Part shown: piece after piece, positions 1 through 8,576 of the stretch | How positions within the stretch are numbered: the first letter of the stretch is position 1 | Layout: each line of letters starts with the position of its first letter | NCBI RefSeq assembly: GCF_000756655.1 | Contig: NZ_ARXU01000006.1 | Location: forward strand, 62,001 to 126,000 | Length of the DNA stretch: 64,000 nt | DNA from: Alcanivorax jadensis T9 | GTDB taxonomy: Bacteria > Pseudomonadota > Gammaproteobacteria > Pseudomonadales > Alcanivoracaceae | Direction: 5' to 3' | The notes under the pieces: generated by a model | What the model was told of the DNA's origin: nothing | Seen by the model: only the letters and a program-made list of their open reading frames with translations | Database searches by the model: none | Program-made: the position numbers and the translations under genes

Positions 1-187
1 CCGCCGATTCGCCATACCCCAGCCAATCAATAGCGGTAATCCGGTAACGGCTTTCCAGCTCCTTGGTCACAGGCTCCCAAATACTATGGTCTGTGCCGCC
101 ATTGTGCAGCATGAGCAAATGCGGCCCATTGGGATTTCCCAATTGGGTGTAAGCAACGCGGCCATGTCGTGTTGTAAGACGATGCAT
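1..187 (-). CDS. Alpha/beta hydrolase, N-terminal fragment cut by the window edge
   Basis: The first 62 residues of an alpha/beta-hydrolase-fold protein are readable on the minus strand. They begin MHRLTTRHGRVAYTQLG, continue into a strand and oxyanion-hole segment LLMLHNGGTDHSIWEPV, and then IDWLGYGESA. This is the usual order of strand, HNGG turn, and the D-x-x-G-x-G-x-S segment before the nucleophile elbow. The catalytic serine would lie beyond position 1, so substrate and exact family cannot be told. A GTG lies directly before the chosen ATG and could also be the start. It lies downstream of, and on the same strand as, the AraC-type regulator gene (about 114 bases apart), so the regulator may control it; that is inference. 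Confidence 0.8.
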   Translation of the reverse strand, partial: MHRLTTRHGRVAYTQLGNPNGPHLLMLHNGGTDHSIWEPVTKELESRYRITAIDWLGYGESA

Positions 188-301
188 CACTGATCTTCCC
201 CGTTATTTCAATCATGCAACTGTAGCGAAAGGGGGTAAAAGTAGGCTTGTATGGATTGTGTGTGTTTCTTTAATACTTGTCTGAAAGAGCGAGCCCAAAC
301 G

Positions 302-1093
302 CTAGGTGAAGCTCATGGCTACCGTGCCTTCCATAAGAAGGCTCGGCGAAAAGCCTGTGATGGCCGTTACCGCTTTACTAAAGTGCGCTAAATCGTAAAA
401 GCCTGCAGCATGTGCCGCATCTGTGAGGGTAGCTCCGAGGGCGAGTTCAGGAATGCTCTTCCACAAACACACGCTGCGAATATATTCCAAGGGGCTGCAA
501 AGAAGATATTGCTTGAACAAGGCATTCAAGCGCGACACCGACACATGCACAGAATCAGCAAGGGCCGCCACCGACAATTCATCGAACCCGTGGGCCTCCA
601 CCAGCGCCATTGCCTGCGCTACTCTCGGATCATAATTAACCGCTTCAGGCTTTGGGTTCAGCACTGTAATAATATCGTCGAACAAAACCTGCGCTTCTGC
701 CACATCAGCCAACTGCCCAAAACGCGGCTGGCAAAGCGCCTGAATGGCAGAGAGCTCGTCAGCATTAAGCAAGCGCCCCACGGGGTTGCCTATCGCCTGT
801 AATAAAGCAGGGTAAGCCTCGCTGGTAATGAAGGCATCAACGGTGGTTGTCGCCCCTGGCGCATGCATAAAAGAACGAGGCGCGGCAGGCCCAACAATGG
901 CACCCATTAGCTTCACCTCGTTGTCTGCCCGACCGCGAACGCTAAATGCTTCGTCGTTAGCTACCAGCACAGTAGCAGACAAGCGACGATACGGTGACGC
1001 ACGGCGATCCAGTTCAAACGATGGCACTTGACGCAAAAAGCAGCGTGGCCAGATATACACGCCAGCACGATCCGTATCGGATTTTGCAGACAT
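302..1093 (-). CDS. AraC-family transcriptional regulator
   Basis: A 263-residue DNA-binding regulator. The C-terminal third carries the paired helix-turn-helix arrangement of the AraC/XylS family: a first HTH around residues 173-200 (LSVAALADSVHVSVSRLNAL) and a second around 223-252, ending in the family signature ITGFSPSLL. The N-terminal part (about 1-150) should be the ligand or dimerisation domain, but no ligand can be inferred. The start is supported by GGAGG five bases upstream of the ATG. The gene is followed on the same strand by an alpha/beta hydrolase, a plausible regulated target. Confidence 0.85.
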   Translation of the reverse strand: MSAKSDTDRAGVYIWPRCFLRQVPSFELDRRASPYRRLSATVLVANDEAFSVRGRADNEVKLMGAIVGPAAPRSFMHAPGATTTVDAFITSEAYPALLQAIGNPVGRLLNADELSAIQALCQPRFGQLADVAEAQVLFDDIITVLNPKPEAVNYDPRVAQAMALVEAHGFDELSVAALADSVHVSVSRLNALFKQYLLCSPLEYIRSVCLWKSIPELALGATLTDAAHAAGFYDLAHFSKAVTAITGFSPSLLMEGTVAMSFT

Positions 1094-1129
1094 AACGCCT
1101 CCATCAAGAAAAGCATTGGGGGTTAGGGA

Positions 1130-3046
1130 TCAGGTCTCCCATTTCCCATCAAACCTCCCCACAAACCAATTCCCTCCGCTCCCCGTCAACAACAACTGCT
1201 CCCTCGCCCTTGTCATCCCCACATACAACAATCGCACCTCGCTCTCCAGATTCTCATCGTCATCCCTCAACCCTCCCAACCCCGCCAGTACCACGGTATC
1301 GAATTCCAGCCCCTTGCTGCTCTGCCGAGTGAGTAGCGCGATGCGCTCGGCATTGGCGTCGTAGGCTTTCTTGCTGGCGTTGTCTTTCAGCCAGGCATGG
1401 GGAATGTTTTCCCGCTTGAGAGCCCGTTGCAGGGTGTCGGCTTGCCAGGTGTAGCCGTAGATCACCGCGATGGTGTTGAGCGGCTGGCCGTTCTGGTGCC
1501 ATTTGCGAATACAGCGGGCGATGTAGTGGGCTTCGTCGTTGAAGGTGTCGAACTTGCGGAATGCCGGGGGCGGGCCGCTGGCGCCTGCCATTTCCGGGGC
1601 GATGAGGGGGATGTGGTCGTCGTCGGCGTCTTGGGCTTGCAGGAAGTCCTTGGCGAAATCGTAGGCGTAGCTGAGGATTTCGCGGGTGTTGCGGTAATTC
1701 AGTTTCAGAATGGTGGTACGGCCACGGGCCTGGATGCCCGCGCTGGACAGGGGGAACTTGAGGCTGCGTTTTTTGTAGATGGACTGGGCATCGTCGTAGA
1801 GCAGCAACAACGAGTTGGTGTCCGGGTCGATCATCTGCACGACCAGCGCCAGCCAGTCCTGCTCGAAGTCGTGGCCTTCATCGATCATGACCGCGCTGTA
1901 TTGAGCGCGGGGGATCTGGCCCTTGTCCACGGCCTGAATGACGGTCTCCACCTGCCGCTCCCAGGGTTTTAATTCGGGCGGGGCGGGGATCAGATCCACG
2001 TTATAGGTTTGCAGTTGCCGGCCACACCATTCATGGAAGTGGTGTACCTGCACTTTCTCTTCGATGCCCTTTTCGGCAATAAAGCTGCGCAGCCGTGCAG
2101 CCAGGGTGATGTTGAAGCACAGCACCAGTATCGGTTTGGTGACGGCCTGGGCCAGGTGCAGGCAGCGGTAGCCGAGGATCAGGGTCTTGCCGGAGCCGGC
2201 CACGCCGTGGATGACCCGGTGGCCCTCACCCATGCTGCGAGCCAGTTGTTCCTGCTGCAGGTCCATCACGCGGACGATGTCCGGGATGTTGTTGTAGTCT
2301 GCCCTGCCCTCGGCCACGGCTTTGCTGCCGTTGGCGCTGCCCTGCCCTCGTGTACCGGCATCTTCATCCGCTTCGTCATCCTCGGCATCAAACAGCCCTT
2401 GCTGGGGCGCGTTGATGCGGATTTCCGGGAACAGGTTCCAGCGGATACGATCGATCAGCGGGAGGGTGAGCTTGTCGCCGAAGGCGTAATCGAACATGGC
2501 CCAGAGTTGTTCCTGGAACACTTCCGGGTCAGCAGTGGCGGTCATTTCATCGCGACAGATCACACGGTGCGGCGGCAGTACCAGCTCCTGCTGCTCTTCG
2601 TTGATGGCGTCGTTCCACTGCTTGCGGGTGATATTGGGAAACACCACGCCGTAGCCCCACGGGAAGCAGAGTTTGCCTTTGAACTGTTCGCGGGTCTGTT
2701 GCAGGTGTTCATCGCGCTGCAAGCGGTTGATGGCGGTAAGCGCGCACTGGCGGGCCTGTTGCAGCGGGTTGCTGACGGTCTTCAGGCCACCCGGGGTGAG
2801 GATCTCGGCATCACGGGGATTGAGGCTTTTCAGGGTATCCAGCTTCCAGTCTTTCACCTCCAGAAACAGCAGGCCACGACCGGGATGCAGAACGATGTAA
2901 TCGGGATAGCGCCGTTTGCGCCCGACGGGGGTGTCGTACCAGACGGTGTAGTCATCCTCCAGCAGGGCTTCCAGCCGCTGCCCCAGGCGGCGTTCGCCCG
3001 ACGTCATGCGGCGGATAGTCGTGAGGCTGGGGATGATCGTGGCCAT
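1130..3046 (-). CDS. NERD-domain UvrD/Rep-type DNA helicase
   Basis: A 638-residue fusion of a nuclease-related domain and a superfamily 1 helicase. Residues about 14-130 match NERD, with the restriction-endonuclease-like core D49...E63-x-K65 (PDYIVLHPG then LFLEVKDWK). Residues 281-288 are the Walker A GVAGSGKT, 389-392 the Walker B DEGH, and around residue 610 lies YVGMTRAREQLLLTG, UvrD motif VI. A variable acidic linker (about 222-240) separates the halves. Such proteins are predicted to act in DNA repair or in defence against foreign DNA; neither role can be settled here. The small exported-protein gene immediately upstream on the same strand is only a few bases away. Confidence 0.88.
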   Translation of the reverse strand: MATIIPSLTTIRRMTSGERRLGQRLEALLEDDYTVWYDTPVGRKRRYPDYIVLHPGRGLLFLEVKDWKLDTLKSLNPRDAEILTPGGLKTVSNPLQQARQCALTAINRLQRDEHLQQTREQFKGKLCFPWGYGVVFPNITRKQWNDAINEEQQELVLPPHRVICRDEMTATADPEVFQEQLWAMFDYAFGDKLTLPLIDRIRWNLFPEIRINAPQQGLFDAEDDEADEDAGTRGQGSANGSKAVAEGRADYNNIPDIVRVMDLQQEQLARSMGEGHRVIHGVAGSGKTLILGYRCLHLAQAVTKPILVLCFNITLAARLRSFIAEKGIEEKVQVHHFHEWCGRQLQTYNVDLIPAPPELKPWERQVETVIQAVDKGQIPRAQYSAVMIDEGHDFEQDWLALVVQMIDPDTNSLLLLYDDAQSIYKKRSLKFPLSSAGIQARGRTTILKLNYRNTREILSYAYDFAKDFLQAQDADDDHIPLIAPEMAGASGPPPAFRKFDTFNDEAHYIARCIRKWHQNGQPLNTIAVIYGYTWQADTLQRALKRENIPHAWLKDNASKKAYDANAERIALLTRQSSKGLEFDTVVLAGLGGLRDDDENLESEVRLLYVGMTRAREQLLLTGSGGNWFVGRFDGKWET

Positions 3047-3051
3047 GATGC

Positions 3052-3633
3052 CTACTTCTCCCAGCTCATGGTGACCCCATAGGCCTTGCCGTCAACGTCC
3101 AGGGAGGAATATTGAAGCATGATTACCCCGCCACTTTCTGGCTGCCACTGAACCACTGGCAGTTTTTTCTCTATGTCTCCTTTCCCGTCTAGCCAGAATA
3201 CGAGCTTCTCCACCCAGCCGGGATCAAAGGCATCAAATGATGGCTTACCAAACTTTCTCTCTAATGTTGCTTTTTGGTTTTTAAAGAAACGCTTTTGCCC
3301 CACCTCGTTCTTGAACCAAGCACCGTAATAAACCAGAGAAATACGATCCCCGCCGCATTGATACCAGGTTATTTCAGAGAGATCCGGGGTGTTGTGTTCA
3401 AACGCCAGAAGTTCTTGCTCCAGCATGGTTTCCAGAGGCAGACCGGCCTCTGCACCCCGGTCAACCTCCATCTGATAGGTTTCCAGGCAGGAATCGCCGG
3501 GTGAAACGCCCAGGAACACGGAGGAGTGGGCTAACGAGGGGCACAGGAATACGGACAGTACGAAGAGGGTTCGGCACTGCTGGGGAATAGCTCGGCAGAT
3601 TTTCTGGTTAGGCGTTCCCCAGAATAAAGGCAT
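3052..3633 (-). CDS. Small exported protein of unknown function
   Basis: A 193-residue ORF with a hydrophobic stretch near residues 22-36 (TLFVLSVFLCPSLAHSS) that looks like a signal peptide, although it is preceded by about 20 residues, so the true start may be downstream or non-ATG. The mature part contains two cysteines (DSCLETY and WYQCGGD) that could form a disulfide, and a run of charged helix around the middle. I do not recognise a family. It ends five bases before the helicase start, so the two are probably co-transcribed, which is an odd pairing for a cytoplasmic helicase. Confidence 0.6.
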   Translation of the reverse strand: MPLFWGTPNQKICRAIPQQCRTLFVLSVFLCPSLAHSSVFLGVSPGDSCLETYQMEVDRGAEAGLPLETMLEQELLAFEHNTPDLSEITWYQCGGDRISLVYYGAWFKNEVGQKRFFKNQKATLERKFGKPSFDAFDPGWVEKLVFWLDGKGDIEKKLPVVQWQPESGGVIMLQYSSLDVDGKAYGVTMSWEK

Positions 3634-3695
3634 CCCATCCCTCGTTGTTTTATTGCCCGCGATCCTGGCGGGCTTATTATTGGTATTCGTTATTT

Positions 3696-3766
3696 GTGAT
3701 CCAGTTCGAATTTACACAATCCGTACGCTGAAATAAATGAATAGGCTTCATTTTCTTGTTTAGGGG
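3696..3766. repeat. Dispersed element, copy 1
   Basis: The segment begins GTGATCCAGTTCGAATTTAC and later has AATGAATAGGCTTC. It aligns with 11751-11830, which has GCGATCCCGTTCGAATTTAC and AATGAACAGGCTTC in the same order and spacing. Both are intergenic and immediately precede REP-like or low-information DNA. No coding potential is conserved between copies. Confidence 0.55.
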
Positions 3767-3791
3767 TTCGCCATGCGAGCATGGCTCCAAC
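3767..3791. repeat. 25-bp REP palindrome
   Basis: Begins TTCGCC and ends CTCCAAC around the perfect palindrome GCCATGCGAGCATGGC. The same 25-mer, with compensating changes in the stem, recurs in at least seven other intergenic sites in this window. Confidence 0.85.
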
Positions 3792-4138
3792 AAGAGAATC
3801 AGACAGCATCGTGTAACGGCTGTCCGCTGCAAGCCTTCACCACCCTGCCCGCCGGTTTCTTTATTGGGACGGCAGTGCACAAATAGACACAAAGCCCCAA
3901 CTCAATGAATCTGACCCGCCCCGGGATTTCTTCTACCTTGATTCAATCCGCCACCTTAACCAGGGCAGCCATGCCGAAAACCGCTGGCTGCGACTGCTGA
4001 CAATGTGAATAAGGCGGTTCCGGAATCGGGCGAGCTCTGGCCTGCCGCTTCCGGTTTACTGAGATTGCCGGCCACACCGGCGGCTCTTTTGGCTTACTGC
4101 CCGGCCCGCCCGGGCGACGATGCGCTTCGGAACTTGCC

Positions 4139-6163
4139 ATGAAATATGCCCTGCCCACATTGATGAGCTGTCTGCTCCTTGCTGCCTGTGGCGGCAGCGA
4201 TAGCGGCACCCCGACCACGACTAACGCCCCGGCCACAACGCCGACACCCAGTGAGCCACCGCCAACGCCCGACCCGGATCCGGAGCTGCTCGCCTGCGAC
4301 CAGACGCCGCCTAACCCGCTGCGTAATGCGTATTTTGGTGAGCTGCATCTGCATACGGTGTACTCGCTGGATGCCGTTGCCGCGCAGCTGACCCCGGAAG
4401 GCGCCTACCGCTTTGCCATGGGAGAGCCGGTGGCCGCCCCACCCTATGACGCCGCCGGGAATTCGCTGATTCCGCCTTATCAGATTGATCGCCCGCTGGA
4501 TTTTGCGGCGGTGACCGATCACGGCGAATGGCTGGGCGAACGGGAATTGTGTGAGGACCCCAGCCTGGACCCGCTGGCCTACAGCTCCCCCGAGTGCACG
4601 GTGTACCGCCAGGACCGGGAGCTCGGTTTCCTGCTGTTTGGCGGTGGCTGGGCTGGTTTTAGCCAGTTGGTGCCATTCCCCAATATCAGCTTTGACGAAC
4701 CCTTCCTGCTCACCGACAACGAAGTCCACCGCCCATTATTTTGCGGGGTGACGGGGGAGAAGTGCCGGGGCGCCGCGCGTGGGCCCTGGCTGGATGTGCA
4801 GCTGCAGGCTGAGCGCTTTAACCAGCCGGGCTGCTTCACTGCCTTTAACGGCTACGAGTACACCATGTCGCCGCTGAGCGACAACATGCACCGTAATGTG
4901 ATCTTTTCCGGGGACCAGGTGCCGCAGGACCCTGTCAGTGTCTATGAAGCGCCGGACCCTTCGGCTCTGTGGGAACAACTGGACGAGGCCTGCACCGGTG
5001 AGTGCGAGTACCTGACCATTCCCCACAACTCCAACCTGAGTAACGGGCGCATGTTTGCCGGACCGGAAGAAGACGGCTACGACATTGCCGAAAAACGCCG
5101 AGCCGAACCGCTGATCGAGATCTTCCAGGTGAAGGGGGATTCCGAATGTGCGCGGGTGGAAAATGGCAGCCCGGATGATCCCCTGTGTGATTTTGAAAAA
5201 CTGCCAGCCACTAATTTCTTCGAGTTCTTCCTGGGCATCAATCCGATTCCCCCGGCCCCCGCATTTCAGAACTATGTGCGCCATGGTCTGAAGGAAGGGC
5301 TATTGATCGAGGAAGCCAAGGGTGCCAACCCGTTCCAGTACGGTTTCATTGCCAGCACCGACAGCCACTTCGGCCTGCCCGGTGCGGTGGATGAAGACAA
5401 CTTTGTCGGCCACCGGGATGTGCCTCCGGTGGACGGGGTGAAAGACGATTACTTCAATAACCCCGGTGGCCTTGCCGTTGTCTGGGCTGAAGAGAATACC
5501 CGCGCGTCCCTGTTTGATGCCATGCAGCGCAAGGAAACCTATGGCACCAGTGGCCCGCGCATGCAGCTGCGGGTATTTGGTGGCAGCACCGAGCAAATGC
5601 CGGACAACATGTGTGAGCGTGGCGGCCAGGCGTTTGTGGAAACCGGCTACGCGGCCGGCGTGCCCATGGGCGGCGAACTGCACGCCGGCCAGGGCACCCC
5701 ACGCTTCGCCGTGTGGGCCACCGCGGATACCTTCCCCCGTGAGAACGAGCGCAGCGTCAATGTGCCCCTGCAGCGTGTGCAAATCGTCAAAGGCTGGGTG
5801 GAAAAAGATGCCAATGGCCAGTCCCTGGCCCGCGAGCAGGTGTTTGATATTGCCACCGGAAACAGCGACTGGTCCCTGGACGATGACACCTGCCAGGTGT
5901 CCGGTAGCGGCCCGCAACAACTGTGTGCGGTGTGGGACGACCCGCAATTCCAGGCCGATCAGAATGCCTTCTACTACGCCCGTGTGGTGGAAGCCCCCAC
6001 CTGCCGCTGGCTGACCCGCCAGTGCATGAATGCACCGGCGGATCTGGATTGCAGCAACAATCCACAAGAAGAGTGGGCGGCCTGCTGCGAAATCGAGAAC
6101 GGCAATGCCCCCTCCCGCATTCAGGAACGGGCCTGGGCCTCACCGATCTGGTACAAGCAGTGA
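4139..6163 (+). CDS. DUF3604 family lipoprotein
   Basis: A 674-residue exported protein. The N-terminus is a lipoprotein signal with lipobox LAAC (Cys17), followed by a Thr/Pro-rich linker (about residues 20-50). The segment NAYFGELHLHTVYSLDA near residue 65 gives the paired histidines typical of DUF3604 and PHP-like metal-dependent folds, and later segments (AVTDHGEWLG, IPHNSNLSNG, STDSHFGLPG) carry further conserved Asp/His candidates for metal binding. Many cysteines suggest disulfides. Function is not established; a metal-dependent phosphoesterase-like enzyme is only a possibility. The stop overlaps the next start (GTGA), so it is translationally coupled to the parvulin-like gene. Confidence 0.85.
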   Translation: MKYALPTLMSCLLLAACGGSDSGTPTTTNAPATTPTPSEPPPTPDPDPELLACDQTPPNPLRNAYFGELHLHTVYSLDAVAAQLTPEGAYRFAMGEPVAAPPYDAAGNSLIPPYQIDRPLDFAAVTDHGEWLGERELCEDPSLDPLAYSSPECTVYRQDRELGFLLFGGGWAGFSQLVPFPNISFDEPFLLTDNEVHRPLFCGVTGEKCRGAARGPWLDVQLQAERFNQPGCFTAFNGYEYTMSPLSDNMHRNVIFSGDQVPQDPVSVYEAPDPSALWEQLDEACTGECEYLTIPHNSNLSNGRMFAGPEEDGYDIAEKRRAEPLIEIFQVKGDSECARVENGSPDDPLCDFEKLPATNFFEFFLGINPIPPAPAFQNYVRHGLKEGLLIEEAKGANPFQYGFIASTDSHFGLPGAVDEDNFVGHRDVPPVDGVKDDYFNNPGGLAVVWAEENTRASLFDAMQRKETYGTSGPRMQLRVFGGSTEQMPDNMCERGGQAFVETGYAAGVPMGGELHAGQGTPRFAVWATADTFPRENERSVNVPLQRVQIVKGWVEKDANGQSLAREQVFDIATGNSDWSLDDDTCQVSGSGPQQLCAVWDDPQFQADQNAFYYARVVEAPTCRWLTRQCMNAPADLDCSNNPQEEWAACCEIENGNAPSRIQERAWASPIWYKQ

Positions 6164-7065
6164 ACACGATCGGCTGGCTTCGTCACCCCTTACTCCACTG
6201 CCTGCTCTTGGGCAGTGGCGCCTTCCTGGCGCAGTCGTTGTTCACAGATCCCAGCGCCGATCACCCCGCCGCCACAGAAATCCATTTGGGTGCCTCAGAG
6301 GTGGAGGCGTTAAAGGCGCAGTGGCGACAACAGCTGGGGCGTGAACTGACCCCCGATGAACTGCAGGCGTCGCTGCAGGCCCGGGTGGATGAAGAGATTC
6401 TGATTAACGAGGCCCGGTTGCGTGGCTGGGATCGCACGGACCCCATCGTTCGCCGCCGCCTGCGCGAGAACCTGGCCTTTACCGAACAGCCCGCCAGCCA
6501 CCCGTCCGATGCGCTGGCTACCGCCTATGAATTGGGGATGCCCCTGCAGGACCCGGTGGTGCGCAAGCGCCTTCTGCTTCGTATGCAGGCCGAACTGCGC
6601 AGCCAGGCGGACCTGGAAGCGGAGAGTGCCGAACTGGCCCGCTATGCTGACTCGGCCACGACCCTGGCACGGCGTTGGCATGTGTCCCATGTACTGCGCA
6701 CCGGCCCGGACGCCAGGGCAGAGCTGCTTTCACTGCCGTCGTTTTCTCCTCAGGACGCGACCCGCTATTCCGAGCCTTTTCTCGCCGGCAATGTATTGGC
6801 GGATATCAGCGACAGGACTCTCGCCAAGACCTTTGGCCCCGGATTTGCCGCACAACTGGAAGCCCTGCCTACCCGCCAGTGGGCCGGCCCGGTGGAGAGT
6901 GTTTTCGGGCAGCATCTTGTCTGGATTGAGGGAACAACCCGTCAGCCGGTACCGATTAACCCGGCCAAGGTGTATCTGGCCTGGAAAGCCGACCAGGAAA
7001 ACCAGGCACTGCGAGAGGGTATGTCGCAGCTGCGTCAGCAATACACAGTGAGTTGGGAAGAATGA
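6160..7065 (+). CDS. Parvulin-like periplasmic peptidyl-prolyl isomerase
   Basis: A 301-residue protein starting at GTG 6160, chosen because GTG overlaps the upstream TGA (GTGA) and is followed by a hydrophobic signal/anchor segment (HPLLHCLLLGSGAFLAQSLF). A charged helical region follows (about 30-140), resembling the SurA/PpiD chaperone arm (VDEEILINEARLRGW). The C-terminal part contains WHVSHVLRTG and GPVESVFGQHLVWIE, the parvulin 'GPV-S-FG-HLV' signature. It probably folds or holds exported clients; its coupling to both neighbours suggests these may be the DUF3604 lipoprotein and HupE-like protein. The catalytic competence of the domain cannot be judged by eye. Confidence 0.8.
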   Translation: MNTIGWLRHPLLHCLLLGSGAFLAQSLFTDPSADHPAATEIHLGASEVEALKAQWRQQLGRELTPDELQASLQARVDEEILINEARLRGWDRTDPIVRRRLRENLAFTEQPASHPSDALATAYELGMPLQDPVVRKRLLLRMQAELRSQADLEAESAELARYADSATTLARRWHVSHVLRTGPDARAELLSLPSFSPQDATRYSEPFLAGNVLADISDRTLAKTFGPGFAAQLEALPTRQWAGPVESVFGQHLVWIEGTTRQPVPINPAKVYLAWKADQENQALREGMSQLRQQYTVSWEE

Positions 7066-8021
7066 GCCATCTGTTACGCCACTGTGTGGCCGCTTTGATC
7101 CTCGTCACCCTCGCCAATACGGCCCACGGCCATGGGCTGGTACCGATGCTGTTGAAGCTGGAACAGATCGACGACCTGCATCTGCGTGTCAGCCTCAAGT
7201 CCGGCGTTACCGTCGCGCAGACGCCGACACCGGTCTTCCCCGAAACATGCACGCCGTCCGCGCCGCAACGCACCATGGCAAAGGAGGCGCACTGGACGAT
7301 CTGGCAGCTTCGCTGCGACGAACCACCCTACAGCATCAGCCTGCCTGGTCTGGGCGAGTACCAGGCCGTGGCTCAATACCATTCGCCTGGCGAGCCTACT
7401 CACAGCAGCTTGCTGGATGCCCACTCCCCCGTCTTCCAGTTCAAGGCATCCGGGGACTGGCTGGGCACACTGATCCGTACCGCTCACTCCGGCATCATTC
7501 ATTTGCTCGCCGGCTGGGATCACCTTCTTTTCGTTATCGGCCTGACCCTGTGGCTGCGCCGGGGCAAACCTCTGGTGCTTGCGATTACCAGCTTCACTCT
7601 GGGCCACAGCCTGACCCTGGCCTTGGCTGCCAGCGGTATCATCCGCTTTCCCGTTACCCTGGCCGAGATCGCCATTGCCGCCAGTTTGCTGGCCATGGCG
7701 TTCCAGCTGAACCGGGGCACCCTCAAGCAGCCCAGCAGGGCCACCGTGCTCCTTCTGCCGCTGGGGTTTGGTTTGTTGCATGGCCTCGGGTTTGCCAATG
7801 TGCTCAATACCCAGGGGCTCAGCGGTAACGATTTGATCATTACCCTGCTGGGTTTCAATCTCGGTCTGGAGCTGGGGCAATTGCTGTGTGTGGCGGCGGT
7901 GCTGCTGGTGATATTTGGCATGAAGCACCATATCCAGCGCCTGCAGAGCATTGCTGTTTACAGCATCGGCAGCATGGCGGTTTTCTGGATGTGGGAACGG
8001 GCGCTGTTACTGGCGGTTTGA
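7062..8021 (+). CDS. HupE/UreJ-family membrane protein
   Basis: A 319-residue membrane protein. ATG 7062 overlaps the previous TGA (ATGA). Residues 1-25 form a signal peptide ending ANTAHGHG. A periplasmic domain of about 120 residues with two cysteines follows, then about six or seven transmembrane helices. The first helix carries HLLAGWDHLLFVIG, the conserved His/Asp/His motif of HupE/UreJ proteins, which is proposed to bind or move nickel or another metal. No hydrogenase or urease genes are in view, so a nickel role is not supported by context. Third gene of a coupled trio. Confidence 0.85.
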   Translation: MSHLLRHCVAALILVTLANTAHGHGLVPMLLKLEQIDDLHLRVSLKSGVTVAQTPTPVFPETCTPSAPQRTMAKEAHWTIWQLRCDEPPYSISLPGLGEYQAVAQYHSPGEPTHSSLLDAHSPVFQFKASGDWLGTLIRTAHSGIIHLLAGWDHLLFVIGLTLWLRRGKPLVLAITSFTLGHSLTLALAASGIIRFPVTLAEIAIAASLLAMAFQLNRGTLKQPSRATVLLLPLGFGLLHGLGFANVLNTQGLSGNDLIITLLGFNLGLELGQLLCVAAVLLVIFGMKHHIQRLQSIAVYSIGSMAVFWMWERALLLAV

Positions 8022-8142
8022 GACTGGGCAGCCGTCGACATTTCATCTCTTGTGGTTGCTTAACAGAACGTTCGGCGGCTGGACGCTGAGGACCGATGGC
8101 ATTCGATCCCGCAGAGTTGTTTTTATCGGTATTTTTCTCTTC

Positions 8143-8164
8143 GTGATCCCGTTCGATATTGCAC
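8143..8164. repeat. Dispersed element, short copy
   Basis: GTGATCCCGTTCGATATTG matches the 5' end of the copies at 3696 and 11751, but the rest has decayed or was never present. It lies about 27 bases before a REP copy, like the 3696 copy. Confidence 0.4.
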
Positions 8165-8190
8165 GGCTGTAGTCAGAAAAAAGTCAGGGG

Positions 8191-8215
8191 TTCGCCATGC
8201 GAGCATGGCTCCAAC
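8191..8215. repeat. 25-bp REP palindrome
   Basis: Identical to the copy at 3767-3791, including the GCCATGCGAGCATGGC core. It sits between the convergent HupE-like and cbpM genes. Confidence 0.85.
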
Positions 8216-8271
8216 AAAGAGGGAAAAGGAAAGGGGCGCCCGTGGTAGCTGATGGGCGCCATCGGGAATCA

Positions 8272-8574
8272 TCACGTCTCGAACCGTTTTAGCCGCCGTA
8301 GTAGCTCGTGGTTTTCCCGGCGTAGCGCCTCCACTTCATCCAGCAACTCCATGGCCAGTGCCACGCCTGCCCAGTTGATTTCCAGGTCACGCCGCAGGCG
8401 GGTGGCGCGGGCAATGTCAGCGACGACGGCATCGTCGAATTGCCATTCGCTGGCCTGCCTGTCGTGGGGCTCGATAATGCCAAGGCTGACGATGTCGATC
8501 AGGTCCTGCTCTGATATCTGCACCAATTGGTAAATGTCGCTACTGCATACGGTGATTCTTAGTTGAGAGGCCAT
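8272..8574 (-). CDS. cbpM: Chaperone modulator CbpM
   Basis: A 100-residue MerR-like small protein. The start MASQLRITV is chosen because it begins two bases after the cbpA stop, whereas the longer reading would overlap cbpA. The body (ISEQDLIDIVSLGIIEPH, then ARATRLRRDLEINWAGVALA) matches the CbpM helix-turn-helix-like fold, followed by a coiled-coil tail of alternating leucines (LLDEVEALRRENHELLRRL). In E. coli, CbpM binds the J domain of CbpA and blocks its stimulation of DnaK. The cbpA-cbpM order and tight spacing match that system. Confidence 0.9.
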   Translation of the reverse strand: MASQLRITVCSSDIYQLVQISEQDLIDIVSLGIIEPHDRQASEWQFDDAVVADIARATRLRRDLEINWAGVALAMELLDEVEALRRENHELLRRLKRFET

Positions 8575-8576
8575 GA

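Larger units (their letters stand above)
3634..4138. other. Intergenic region with a dispersed element and one REP copy
   Basis: This gap lies between the divergent exported-protein and DUF3604 genes. Bases 3696-3766 belong to the dispersed element also seen near 8143 and 11751, and 3767-3791 is a 25-bp REP copy. From 3792 to 4138 I see no supported gene or strong regulatory motif. The short ORF at 3677-3892 crosses both repeats and is not credible. Confidence 0.6.

Noticed and set aside
3677-3892. 71-codon minus-strand ORF
   Set aside because: It spans both a dispersed element and a REP copy, lacks a ribosome-binding site and has no similarity to known families.
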